Position numbers and translations under genes: made by a program. This document shows, piece by piece, positions 25,717 through 33,372 of a stretch of DNA of 38,674 nucleotides; positions within the stretch are counted from its first letter, which is position 1; every line of letters starts with the position of its first letter. The notes beneath the pieces are model-generated. The model worked only from the letters and a program-made list of their open reading frames with translations, ran no database searches and was not told where the DNA came from. This DNA comes from Pseudomonadota bacterium (GTDB lineage Bacteria; Pseudomonadota; Gammaproteobacteria; Pseudomonadales; Azotimanducaceae), in NCBI GenBank assembly GCA_027624035.1, contig JAQBUI010000039.1, positions 1 through 38,674 on the forward strand, in the 5' to 3' direction.

Positions 25717-25998
25717 GGCTCGCTTCGGGTCCGAAACAGTTTTTCCGACGAGGTGCAGAAGTTTGACGGTCGGAATACTGCAGCTCACCTGGGTGCCCGA
25801 GTCTTTCATTCTGCCACCGGATGCAATACAGCCCCTATTGATCCTCTCTACTTCTTCCTGTCGGCTGAAAACCGGTCGCAGCTTGAGCGCACACAGTTGC
25901 GTGTCCTTTACTTCCACCGTTTGGAGCGTGAGAACCGTTGGCCAAGGGCTGATCGTGAGGGCCATCCGAGCGTGTTTGGTAAGGGGTCCTCGATCGTT

Positions 25999-27225
25999 TC
26001 ACTCGTCGTCGTCGAGAGAAACCAGCGACAAGCCCTGCAGTCCTCCATCGCCTTCTTTTTTCGCGGGCTCTGCTGGCTTGGCTGGTTCCGGCTTCTTCTT
26101 CTCGGGGGCCGGGGCGGGGGCGGCGGCACTTTCCTCGGCCTTCTTTTTTGCTGCCGGATTGTTGTCCAGGGTGATTTTCAGGCGCAGGTTGTTTCTCGAG
26201 TCCGCATTTTTGAGCGCTTCTTCCAGCGTGATCTTGCCTTCCTTGTAGAGGTTGTACAGCGCCATGTCGAACGTCTGCATGCCCTGATCGGCGGAGGCCG
26301 CCATGAGTTCCTTCAGCTCATGTACGTTGCCTTTCGCAATCAGGTCGGCGGCCCGCGGGGTGCCCAGCAGAATCTCAATGGCCGCCGCACGCTTGCCGTC
26401 GACTGTTGGGATCAGACGCTGGGAAATGATGCCGCGCATGTTGAGCGACAGATCCTGAAGCAGCTGGGAATGCCGCTCTTCCGGAAAGAAGTTGATAATA
26501 CGATCCATCGCCTGGTTGGCGTTATTGGCATGCAGGGTGGAGAGACACAGGTGCCCCGTTTCTGCGAACGCCAGGGCGTGCTCCATGGTCTCCTGGTGTC
26601 GGATTTCTCCAACCAGAATGACATCCGGTGCCTGACGCAATGTATTGGCCAGAGCCTCTTCCCACGACTTTGTATCCGTCCCGACTTCACACTGATTGAC
26701 GATACAGCCCTTGTGCGGGTGGGTAAATTCGACCGGATCTTCGATGGTGATGATGTGACCTTGCGACTTTTGATTTCGAAAGTCGATCAAAGCCGCCATC
26801 GAGGTGGACTTGCCCGAACCGGTGCCACCGACGAAAAGCACCAGTCCCAGCTTTGACATGATCAGCCTGGGCAGAACAGCAGGCAGACCGAGGTCCTTGT
26901 AGTTTGGCAGGGTATCGCCGAGGCGACGAATCACCATGGATACCTCATTGCGCTGGCGCATGATATTGACCCGGTATCGTCCCAGCCCTTGTCTGGAAAT
27001 GGCCAGGTTCATTTCCGGGTTCTCTGCGAACTGGGCTCGTTGATCTTCCGACATAATGCTGTTGGCGATGACTTCGATCTCACCGGGCTTCATGGTGACG
27101 TCTGACAGCCTATTCAGCGTGCCGTAGAACTTGGCGCTGGGAGGGGCGCCGGTCGAATAATAGAGGTCCGACCCTTCCTTCTCCACAAGTATCCGCAGGC
27201 AATCCTCGAATTCGGTCTGAGCCAT
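25999..27225 (-). CDS. pilU: PilU-type type IV pilus retraction ATPase
   Basis: PilU is a hexameric ATPase that assists PilT in retracting type IV pili at the inner membrane. The 408-residue product has Walker A GGTGSGKSTS (about 133-142), the Asp-box ITIEDPVEF, Walker B DVILVGEIR (201-209) and the His-box STLHANNANQAMDRI (229-243). The LHANNANQ wording is typical of PilU; PilT has LHTTSAAKTIDRI. The C-terminal ~45 residues are rich in Lys, Pro and Ala and end in SLDDDE, longer than usual. An in-frame start at 27363 exists, but the ATG at 27225 has AGGACAGGA upstream and gives the family N-terminus. No pilT is in the window. Confidence 0.93.
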   Translation of the reverse strand: MAQTEFEDCLRILVEKEGSDLYYSTGAPPSAKFYGTLNRLSDVTMKPGEIEVIANSIMSEDQRAQFAENPEMNLAISRQGLGRYRVNIMRQRNEVSMVIRRLGDTLPNYKDLGLPAVLPRLIMSKLGLVLFVGGTGSGKSTSMAALIDFRNQKSQGHIITIEDPVEFTHPHKGCIVNQCEVGTDTKSWEEALANTLRQAPDVILVGEIRHQETMEHALAFAETGHLCLSTLHANNANQAMDRIINFFPEERHSQLLQDLSLNMRGIISQRLIPTVDGKRAAAIEILLGTPRAADLIAKGNVHELKELMAASADQGMQTFDMALYNLYKEGKITLEEALKNADSRNNLRLKITLDNNPAAKKKAEESAAAPAPAPEKKKPEPAKPAEPAKKEGDGGLQGLSLVSLDDDE

Positions 27226-27397
27226 GGTCCTGTCCTTGCGCGTCGCGATTGCCATAGCATAATACGGGACCTTGTGGATGACTACTGCACGATCGATGGT
27301 GGGATCAATGCCCGGACCAACGGCCGAACAGTGGCAGGACCAATCGTGAGATCGGCGGCGCAACCGGCAGCGTGATCATGCCGGTCGACACGTGACG

Positions 27398-28804
27398 TCA
27401 GGCAGCATACTGGTGCACCGACCCATCCCATCCTGTGAGGGTCAGACGGTTGCTTTCGGCTGCCTCCGTGTGGCCGATCTGGGCGGCCATGATCCCGAAT
27501 GAGGCGGCAGCGTCGATCACTGCCTGAACTCTGGACACCGGTACATAGACCTCCATGCGATGTCCCATGTTGAATACCTTGTACATTTCCGCCCAGGGCG
27601 TCCGGGATGCTCCCTGGATGGCCCGGAACACCGGCGGCGGCGTAAACAGGTGATTCTTGATGAAGTGAATGCCCTGGCCGAATTTGAGACATTTGGTCTG
27701 GGCACCACCGGAACAATGAATCAGCCCCCGGACCTCGGCGCCCAGTTCCCTAATGATAGATGCGATCACCGGGGCGTAGGTTCTGGTAGGAGACAGCAGT
27801 GCCTGGCCCACGCTTTGAGCTGATTCCGGGCAGGGGTCTTCCAGACGATAGGGCCCGCAATACACGAGATCAGTGGCGATGTTGGGGTCGAAACTCTCAG
27901 GGTAGCGTTCGGCGTAATACGAACTCAGCATGTCATGGCGGGCGCTGGTCAATCCGTTACTACCGATGCCACTGTTGGTGTTGGTTTCGTAATGGCATTG
28001 ACCATCGGAGGCGAGCCCGACAATGGCGAGATCAGCACTCAAACGGTTGGCGATCACACCCGCCTTCTTCATCACCGTGACGGCACAGGAGTCCACCACG
28101 ACGGTCCCGGTCAGATCGCCGACATCAGCGGTCTCACCACCACCGGAGAATACGTCGACGCCATGGTCACGCATGGTCGAAAGGAACGCCTCACTGCCGT
28201 GAATCAGCGCATTGACCACCTCGCCGGGACAGTTCAGGGCGTTTCGGTTGATGGTATTGGAGAACAGGATTCGACCGCCAACACCCACGCACAGCAGGTC
28301 ATCGAGATTCATCACGATGCTGTCCTGGGCGATTCCATGGAATACCGACGGGTCGCCGGTCTCACGATAGTGCAGATAGGCGATGATGGATTTGGTGCCG
28401 CTACCGTCCGAGTGAATGATGTTGCAGGCGTCCGGGTCTCCGCCGAGGAAATCCTCCGTGACCTTGCAGAAGGCGCCCGGGACTGCGCCCTGGTCCAGCG
28501 TGTCCACGGCCTCATGTACCTCGGTCTTGTCGGCGGAGACTCCACGAGCCTGATAGCGGGATGAACCAGACCCCCGTACCCTGAAGCCAGACCGTGGCCG
28601 CGCCTCTATCAACCCGCGAAATTCGAGCTGACGAAACGCCTTGGCGACCGTATTGGCCGCGATACCGTTGTCGTTCGCGACGGCTCTGATACTGGGAAGC
28701 TTTTCGCCGGAGGCCAGTTCGCCGGTGTTAATCGCGAAGTGTATCTGGTCGATGATTTGTTGAAATACGGGAATAGAGGCGTCGTGATCGACATTGATGT
28801 CCAT
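27398..28804 (-). CDS. GntR DNA-binding domain fused to AIR synthase (PurM)
   Basis: Residues 1-75 form a GntR/YtrA-type winged helix: IPVFQQIIDQIHFAINTGEL, GEKLPSIRAVANDNGIAANT and LEFRGLIEARPRSGFRV. From about residue 83 to the end (468) follows a complete PurM-type enzyme, which closes the imidazole ring of AIR in purine synthesis using ATP. Visible motifs are RGVSADKTEVHEAVD, HSDGSGTKS (131-139), NLDDLLCVG (167-175), GGGETADVGD (221-230), GSNGLTSARH (281-290), LSPTRTYAPV, HCSGGAQTK and VFNMGHRMEVYV. From memory these resemble the PurM form of Bacteroidetes more than ordinary proteobacterial PurM. The domains are joined in one frame with no internal stop, and GGGACA precedes the ATG. Whether the enzyme is active or only senses a ligand is unknown. 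Confidence 0.88.
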   Translation of the reverse strand: MDINVDHDASIPVFQQIIDQIHFAINTGELASGEKLPSIRAVANDNGIAANTVAKAFRQLEFRGLIEARPRSGFRVRGSGSSRYQARGVSADKTEVHEAVDTLDQGAVPGAFCKVTEDFLGGDPDACNIIHSDGSGTKSIIAYLHYRETGDPSVFHGIAQDSIVMNLDDLLCVGVGGRILFSNTINRNALNCPGEVVNALIHGSEAFLSTMRDHGVDVFSGGGETADVGDLTGTVVVDSCAVTVMKKAGVIANRLSADLAIVGLASDGQCHYETNTNSGIGSNGLTSARHDMLSSYYAERYPESFDPNIATDLVYCGPYRLEDPCPESAQSVGQALLSPTRTYAPVIASIIRELGAEVRGLIHCSGGAQTKCLKFGQGIHFIKNHLFTPPPVFRAIQGASRTPWAEMYKVFNMGHRMEVYVPVSRVQAVIDAAASFGIMAAQIGHTEAAESNRLTLTGWDGSVHQYAA

Positions 28805-28833
28805 GGATGTCCCTGATTCGGTTCGTTGTTTTC

Positions 28834-28864
28834 AAATTCATGACCAAATTCATGACAGTCATGA
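28834..28864. promoter_or_regulatory. Triple TCATGA boxes in the leader of the GntR-PurM gene
   Basis: AAATTCATGAC occurs twice (28834-28844 and 28846-28856) at a spacing of 12 bases. A third TCATGA follows at 28859-28864. TCATGA is itself a palindrome. All three lie between the predicted -10 box and the start codon of the fusion gene, so they would sit in its 5' leader or downstream promoter DNA. They are a candidate second operator array. Confidence 0.45.
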
Positions 28865-28872
28865 TCGTGGCC

Positions 28873-28900
28873 ATTGTAACACGAGCCTGTATCATATGAA
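28873..28900 (-). promoter_or_regulatory. Candidate sigma-70 promoter for the GntR-PurM gene
   Basis: On the minus strand TACAAT (28878-28873) is a five-of-six -10 box. TTCATA (28900-28895) is a four-of-six -35 box with a 16-base spacer. The -35 lies within the 22-bp palindrome. Transcription would start about 60 bases before the ATG. Confidence 0.45.
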
Positions 28901-28908
28901 TGATACAG
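28887..28908. promoter_or_regulatory. 22-bp palindrome, CTGTATCAT-N4-ATGATACAG
   Basis: The nine-base arms are perfectly symmetrical around ATGA. The element overlaps the proposed -35 box of the GntR-PurM gene and lies between that gene and the divergent hisHF genes. GntR proteins commonly bind inverted repeats in their own promoter, so it is the first candidate for autoregulation by the fused DNA-binding domain. Confidence 0.6.
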
Positions 28909-29010
28909 TATGACAATCTGTAGTCGCTGCTTACCGGTGACCCTGCATGCTTTAGTCCGGGAAAGTGACATGTTGGTACTGGCGGACCGGTCCAGGCCCT
29001 GACGCACCCG

Positions 29011-29081
29011 TGTCAGGCACGCCGTAGTCATGCCGGGAAGTTCCCTGGACGGCAAGAGCATGGAGCGGGAATCTCCATGAA
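29011..29081 (-). repeat. Dispersed intergenic repeat, copy D (diverged)
   Basis: Read on the minus strand this copy keeps TTCATGGA...GCCGTCC...AACTTCCCGGCA and the terminal ACGGCGTGCC of copies A-C. It has many substitutions in the middle. It lies in the gap between the GntR-PurM gene and hisH. A small hairpin TGCCATC-CTT-GATGGCA (29089-29105) follows at once. Confidence 0.7.
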
Positions 29082-29178
29082 GGCGCCATGCCATCCTTGA
29101 TGGCAAGCAAGGAATTGCAAAGTACCCACTCGAACCGACCGAGAAATCGCTATACTGTGCGCTCGCTTTGGAGGTGTC

Positions 29179-29808
29179 ATGGTAGCGATCGTTGACTACG
29201 ATGCTGGGAATTTGCGCAGCGTTCAGAGAGCCTGTCAGCATGTGGGCATGAAGGCCGGGATCACGTCCGACCCGGACGAGGTGCGGCGTGCCGACCGGCT
29301 GATCTTTCCGGGAGTGGGTTCGGCAGCGAGCGCAGTGGGTACTCTGGCCGAACGCGGCCTGGATGAAGCAATCCTTGAGTTCTTTCGCTCCGGCAAGCCG
29401 ATTCTTGGTATCTGCCTCGGGTTGCAGATTGCCCTTGAGTTTACCGAGGAGGGCAATCAGCACTGCCTGGGGATTATCCCAGGGGCCTGCGAGCGATTCT
29501 CGTTCCGGGACAAGGCGCTGAAAGTGCCCCATATCGGCTGGAACGAGGTGGAGATTATCAAGCCGCACCCGGTGCTCGGGAGCGTGACTTCCGGCGATGA
29601 GTTCTACTTTGTGCACAGTTACTTTGCTCATGTCGAGCGGTCCGAGCACGTATATGGTCGCACGACCTATGGCGATCAGACCTTCAGCAGTGTGATCGGT
29701 CGGGACAATTTTTTTGCGACCCAGTTTCACCTGGAAAAGAGTGGCGAAATGGGGCTGAAACTGCTGGCGGGATTCATGCAATGGGAGGGCGACCAGGATG
29801 CTCAGTAA
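29179..29808 (+). CDS. hisH: Imidazole glycerol phosphate synthase, glutaminase subunit
   Basis: HisH splits glutamine and feeds ammonia to HisF for histidine synthesis. The 209-residue class I amidotransferase has the nucleophile Cys79 in GICLGLQ, and His184/Glu186 in TQFHLEKSG completing the triad. The N-terminus [14 protein letters not shown] is the family signature. GGAGG lies just upstream of the ATG, and TATACT at 29151-29156 is a possible -10 box. Its end overlaps hisF by 11 bases. No hisA, hisB, hisG or hisI is near, so this pair lies outside a standard his operon. It could be the sole copy or a second, specialised pair. Confidence 0.94.
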   Translation: MVAIVDYDAGNLRSVQRACQHVGMKAGITSDPDEVRRADRLIFPGVGSAASAVGTLAERGLDEAILEFFRSGKPILGICLGLQIALEFTEEGNQHCLGIIPGACERFSFRDKALKVPHIGWNEVEIIKPHPVLGSVTSGDEFYFVHSYFAHVERSEHVYGRTTYGDQTFSSVIGRDNFFATQFHLEKSGEMGLKLLAGFMQWEGDQDAQ

Positions 29809-30577
29809 GCGCATCATTGCGTGTCTTGACGTGCGTAATGGCCAGCTCGCGAAGAGCGTCAAATTCGTCGATACCCGGGATATTGGTGATCCGGTCGCCA
29901 AGGCCCGGGAATATTATCAGGACGGGTTGGACGAGCTGGTGTTCTATGACATCACCGCCTCGAGCGATCAGCGCAATATCATGCTTGAGGTCGTTGAGCA
30001 GGTCGCAGAGCAGGTCTTCATTCCCTTTTCTGTAGGAGGCGGCATCAGAACAGTCGAGGATGCCAGCCGTCTGCTGGGAGCCGGTGCAGAGAAGATCAAC
30101 GTCAACTCTGCCGCGGTAAAACGCCCGGAGCTGATCAAAGAGTGTGCCCACGCCATCGGCAGTCAGAATACGGTTCTGTCCATGGACATCATGAAGGTTG
30201 AAATGAGCCGTGAGTTCCCCAGTGGATATGAGGTCGTTATCAACGGCGGGCGTACGCCAATGGGTATCGATGCCCTGACCTGGGCATTGCAGGGCGAAGA
30301 ACTGGGAGCCGGCGAACTCGTGGTCAATTCCATCGACGCCGACGGCACCCGTAGTGGCTATGAAATCAATCTGACCCGAATGATTTCCGAAGCGGTTTCC
30401 ATTCCAGTGATTGCCTCGGGCGGCGCCGGCAAGCCGGAACACCTCTATGATGTTCTGACCGAGGGCAAGGCGGACGCTGCTCTGGTGGCATCGATGGTGC
30501 ACTTTAACGAATATACCGTCAGCGGCCTGAAGCAATATCTTCATGAGCGTGGCGTCAAGGTTCGGTTACGCTACTGA
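29798..30577 (+). CDS. hisF: Imidazole glycerol phosphate synthase, cyclase subunit
   Basis: HisF is the (beta/alpha)8 cyclase that turns PRFAR plus ammonia into imidazole glycerol phosphate and AICAR. The 259-residue product has the catalytic Asp11 (ACLDV) and Asp130 (VLSMDIM) in the expected places, plus the phosphate loops SVGGGIRTV and VIASGGAGK. The wording [15 protein letters not shown] and [15 protein letters not shown] differs from the usual gammaproteobacterial form (CLDVKDGRVVKGVNF) and recalls, from memory, the HisF of deltaproteobacteria. This suggests transfer or an unusual lineage. It overlaps hisH by 11 bases, and its stop overlaps the ATG of slyX, so translation is coupled along the operon. 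Confidence 0.92.
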   Translation: MLSKRIIACLDVRNGQLAKSVKFVDTRDIGDPVAKAREYYQDGLDELVFYDITASSDQRNIMLEVVEQVAEQVFIPFSVGGGIRTVEDASRLLGAGAEKINVNSAAVKRPELIKECAHAIGSQNTVLSMDIMKVEMSREFPSGYEVVINGGRTPMGIDALTWALQGEELGAGELVVNSIDADGTRSGYEINLTRMISEAVSIPVIASGGAGKPEHLYDVLTEGKADAALVASMVHFNEYTVSGLKQYLHERGVKVRLRY

Positions 30578-30780
30578 TGTCTGTCGAAGACCGCCTGCAG
30601 GCCCTGGAAGAACGGCTCGCCTTTCAGGAAGATCTGCTGGGCAAGCTTGATGATGCGCTGGCGAGCCAACAGACCCAGTTGCTGGAAATGCAGCGACGCC
30701 TCGGCGTGGCGTTCGATCAGATCCAGGAACTGGAGCGGGAACTGCCGGACGGACCTGAACCACCGCCACCACACTATTGA
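30577..30780 (+). CDS. slyX: SlyX family protein
   Basis: The 67-residue product is a short coiled coil (RLQALEERLAFQEDLLGKL) that ends in the family signature PPPPHY. SlyX proteins are small, widespread in gammaproteobacteria, and of unclear function. Its ATG overlaps the hisF stop (TGATG), which is strong evidence for co-translation. In many genomes slyX sits near other genes, so its place directly behind hisF is notable. Confidence 0.9.
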   Translation: MSVEDRLQALEERLAFQEDLLGKLDDALASQQTQLLEMQRRLGVAFDQIQELERELPDGPEPPPPHY

Positions 30781-30823
30781 TGAATCGGGGTTACAGCGCG
30801 AACCAGGTAGGGAGAGACAGCAC

Positions 30824-31855
30824 GTGGAAACGATGAAGGCATTGCAGCAGGAAGTGGAAATCCTTCGTGCCCGGTTGGCGCAGGACAACCTTGAACGTCG
30901 CCTGTATGAAAGAGCGCAGGAATACGAGCGCCGGATTGCCTTGCTGGACCTTGCGGCATCGGACGGGGAAGCGCCCGAAGGCACGACTCTGCCGGAGACG
31001 TTCAGGACGCTGATCAAAAAGGTCGATGTGTCGCTGGTCAAGGCACATGTCCAGGAAGTCCACGAGAAGGGCTACACGGTGGTGGCAGATGTGTTGAGCC
31101 GGGCCCAGGTCTTGAAGCTCCGTGAAGGGTTGGCCCCCTTTTTTGCAAGCAGTGCGCGACTCTACGAGAAGAACAAGGAGCGCGGTAATCAGACCCAGCA
31201 CATTCAGAACATTCTGGCCAAGACCACCGTCGCCGATGAAGTCGCCGTGACGCCATTGCTTCGGGCAATCGTTGGCGGCGTGCTGGGAAGTGATTTCATA
31301 TTCAATGCCGGTGTCGTTGCGATGTCACCGGACCCGGGTTGCAGTTCCCAGAGCCTGCATCGGGATGATGGTTTTCATACACTGATGCCCCGGCCACACT
31401 TACCGGTGATTGTGACGGCGGCGATTGCGCTGGACGACTTCACCCGGGCCAATGGTGGAACCCAACTTGTCCCTGGCAGTTGTTGCTGGCCATCCGATCG
31501 CGTTCCCCGGGACGACGAAATCATCCATGCCGAAATGCCGGCAGGATCAATGCTGTTCTGGGATGGCGCCGTACTTCACGGTGGGGGCGGTAACAACACC
31601 AGCGATTTTCGCAGGACCATTACCCTGAACTATTCGCGGGGCAGCCTGCGAACCCAGTTCAACCAGTATCTGTCCGTTCCACGGGACCGTGTGCTGTCGA
31701 TGCCAGCAGAACTGCAGGGCGATCTTGGCTATCACCATAGTGGCACCGGCCTGGGTGGTTGTGATCTGCAGGACTCGCTCAGCTACCTGCAACGTCTGTC
31801 GGAAGCAGGCGGCGATGGTCATCAGCATCTGCTGGGGCGGGAACAAAACACCTGA
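30824..31855 (+). CDS. Phytanoyl-CoA dioxygenase (PhyH) family protein
   Basis: The 343-residue product is a Fe(II)/2-oxoglutarate oxygenase. Its first ~45 residues are a charged coiled coil (LQQEVEILRARLAQDNLERR). The double-stranded beta-helix core follows, with the iron ligands in SLHRDDGFH (His and Asp) and in GAVLHGGGGNNT (distal His), and the oxoglutarate-binding Arg in FRRTITLNYSRG. Members hydroxylate diverse small molecules, so the substrate cannot be named. GTG at 30824 is chosen because GGAGAG lies seven bases upstream; ATG at 30833 is the alternative. It starts 43 bases after slyX and may be in the same operon. Confidence 0.85.
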   Translation: METMKALQQEVEILRARLAQDNLERRLYERAQEYERRIALLDLAASDGEAPEGTTLPETFRTLIKKVDVSLVKAHVQEVHEKGYTVVADVLSRAQVLKLREGLAPFFASSARLYEKNKERGNQTQHIQNILAKTTVADEVAVTPLLRAIVGGVLGSDFIFNAGVVAMSPDPGCSSQSLHRDDGFHTLMPRPHLPVIVTAAIALDDFTRANGGTQLVPGSCCWPSDRVPRDDEIIHAEMPAGSMLFWDGAVLHGGGGNNTSDFRRTITLNYSRGSLRTQFNQYLSVPRDRVLSMPAELQGDLGYHHSGTGLGGCDLQDSLSYLQRLSEAGGDGHQHLLGREQNT

Positions 31856-32417
31856 ACCCTGCGCCGATACGGCTGTTGCTTTCCTCCCGAGCGCCATTTG
31901 AATCCTTCAGCTCTCCAGGAAATACAAGGCATTCTTCAGCACATTCTAACTGGCCTTTGTCCCGGAGGGACCCTGGTCATACGACGATGTTTCAGACGAA
32001 CTCAAACGCCAAGCGACCGGCCTGTTGATCCAGTCCTTCCGACGTTTTCTGTATAACGGGCGGGCGTCCCCTCTTATTACGCCAGGCCGTCAGTATCTTG
32101 TAGGGCTTCGTTGAGCAGCACGAGGGGCGGTCCCAATGCCGCAACTGGATCTACGGTAACAATTGAATGTGCCTGTGATGCCAGAGTTGATCCGTTTCAT
32201 GGAATATCTGGCCGAAGGTCTGTTCCTGTCCTGCTCGCTCGCTTGCAGACCAAGAATCTTTCTTAAACCAAGAAAATATGGTTTTTTGCAATCTTAAGTC
32301 ATGGAAATTCGGATAATGGCTCGAATTCTAAGGGTTATTCCTGTGAATCTCGGGCCGGAACAGCTTAAACCGTGATTATGAGACAGGGTCTAAGAACCTT
32401 CACGATAATGGAGTCCA
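31856..32417. other. Noncoding gap with possible decayed coding sequence
   Basis: No intact gene is seen in these 562 bases. One open stretch of about 54 codons ends at the TGA near 32113. It contains SDELKRQATGLLIQSFRRFL, somewhat like the last helices of a regulator. A second, starting near 32175, reads MPELIRFMEYLAEGLF, which resembles the end of LysR proteins (PxLRxFxDFLxE). Both are short and lack any other support. The 32250-32370 part is AT-rich, with no clear promoter. Confidence 0.3.
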
Positions 32418-33263
32418 TCACGCGACCCTCCCCGGGGCTAACCCTTCCCACACACCGGTCGCTGCCGTCTCGCGCGCGTAGTCAGAGAAGTCCGTCGCCG
32501 GGCGTCCCAGCGCCTGGCGAACGCCATCAGTCACGTGTGCGTTGCGCCCGTCAAACAGCTGACCGAACAACTCAGCAAGCAGCAATCGAAACGCCTTCGG
32601 AATGCCCTGGCGTGAAAGTTCAGCAAGGTACTCGTCCAACGGCACCTCGGTCAGACTAATCTCGTGGCCGACGGCCTCGGAAATCTCTGCCAAACATTGG
32701 GCAAACGTCATCAGGCGGGGGCCTGTGACGTCAAAGGCACGATTGCGTAATCCCGGCTCCAGCAGTGCCGCCACAGCAACGTCCGCGATGTCGTCCGCAT
32801 CGATAAACGGTTCCTTTGCTGTACATTCCGGAAGCACCAGTTCGCCAGCCAGGATGCCGTCCAGCATGAAATTCTCGCTGAAGTTCTGGGCGAACCAGCT
32901 GGCGCGGACGACATTCCACGCCAGGCCACTGGACCTTAGGGCTGCCTCTGCACGCTTTGCTCCCTCCTCGCCGCGGCCGGACAAGAGGACGATGTGGTCG
33001 ACTCCGGCAGCGCGTGCCAGGGAGGCAAAGGAACGGATGTCCGATTCAGCCTTTAGGATCGACAGGTCAGGATGATAGGTGACGTAGGCAGCACGCACAT
33101 TCTTGAGCGCTGTGGACCAGGTACCGGGATCATCCCAATCGAAGACAATGTGGGTGGAGCGGGAAACCCCACGAACGGGTACACCGGCTGTACGAAGTCG
33201 GCGTGCCACCCGGGCGCCCGTCTTGCCCTGGCTGCCGACGATGAGGATGGGTGAGTCAATCAT
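32418..33263 (-). CDS. NmrA/NAD(P)-binding atypical SDR protein
   Basis: The 281-residue product has an N-terminal Rossmann motif, ILIVGSQGKTGARVARRL (residues 5-22), and the NmrA-type pattern DHIVLLSGRGEEG, then LRSSGLAWNVVRASWFAQNF and PFIDADDIADVAVAAL. Such proteins are NAD(P)H-dependent reductases (some tested as azo or quinone reductases) or redox sensors. The start ATG at 33263 has AGGAGAG upstream; an in-frame opening 13 codons earlier would run into the intergenic region. It is divergent from an AraC regulator gene, which is the obvious candidate regulator. Confidence 0.82.
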   Translation of the reverse strand: MIDSPILIVGSQGKTGARVARRLRTAGVPVRGVSRSTHIVFDWDDPGTWSTALKNVRAAYVTYHPDLSILKAESDIRSFASLARAAGVDHIVLLSGRGEEGAKRAEAALRSSGLAWNVVRASWFAQNFSENFMLDGILAGELVLPECTAKEPFIDADDIADVAVAALLEPGLRNRAFDVTGPRLMTFAQCLAEISEAVGHEISLTEVPLDEYLAELSRQGIPKAFRLLLAELFGQLFDGRNAHVTDGVRQALGRPATDFSDYARETAATGVWEGLAPGRVA

Positions 33264-33317
33264 GGGGGCTCTCCTGTTATGGGTTGTGACTGCAGGGGGC
33301 ACTTTGACTCAATTTGC

Positions 33318-33344
33318 ATAGACTCTTAATCACTAAAAGTCTAT
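33318..33344. promoter_or_regulatory. Inverted repeat between the divergent reductase and AraC genes
   Basis: ATAGACT (33318-33324) and AGTCTAT (33338-33344) are perfect inverse complements separated by 13 bases. They lie in the AT-rich 109-base intergenic region that must hold both promoters. This is a plausible operator for the neighbouring AraC protein. Confidence 0.45.
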
Positions 33345-33372
33345 ATTTTTTGATCATTCGTCCAGAATACTC

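Larger units (their letters stand above)
25228..25998. other. Long noncoding gap with palindromes and repeat copy C
   Basis: These 771 bases lie between the LysR stop and the end of pilU. They hold the CACGTG cluster (25280-25361) and repeat copy C (25624-25716). Open frames on both strands (25424-26248 plus, 25351-25965 minus and 25753-26856 plus) overlap the repeat or the pilU gene and match no family, so none is called as a gene. Nothing recognisable is seen in 25720-25998. Confidence 0.6.

Noticed and set aside
25351..25965. Minus-strand frame of 204 codons with CREVFRTA and RAARTSM segments
   Set aside because: The recurring segments are translations of the dispersed repeat, seen also opposite copy B; they are not protein-coding.
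25753..26856. Plus-strand frame of 367 codons opposite pilU
   Set aside because: Most of it is antisense to pilU and matches no family.
29778..30544. Minus-strand frame of 256 codons opposite hisF
   Set aside because: It is a shadow of hisF without recognisable motifs.
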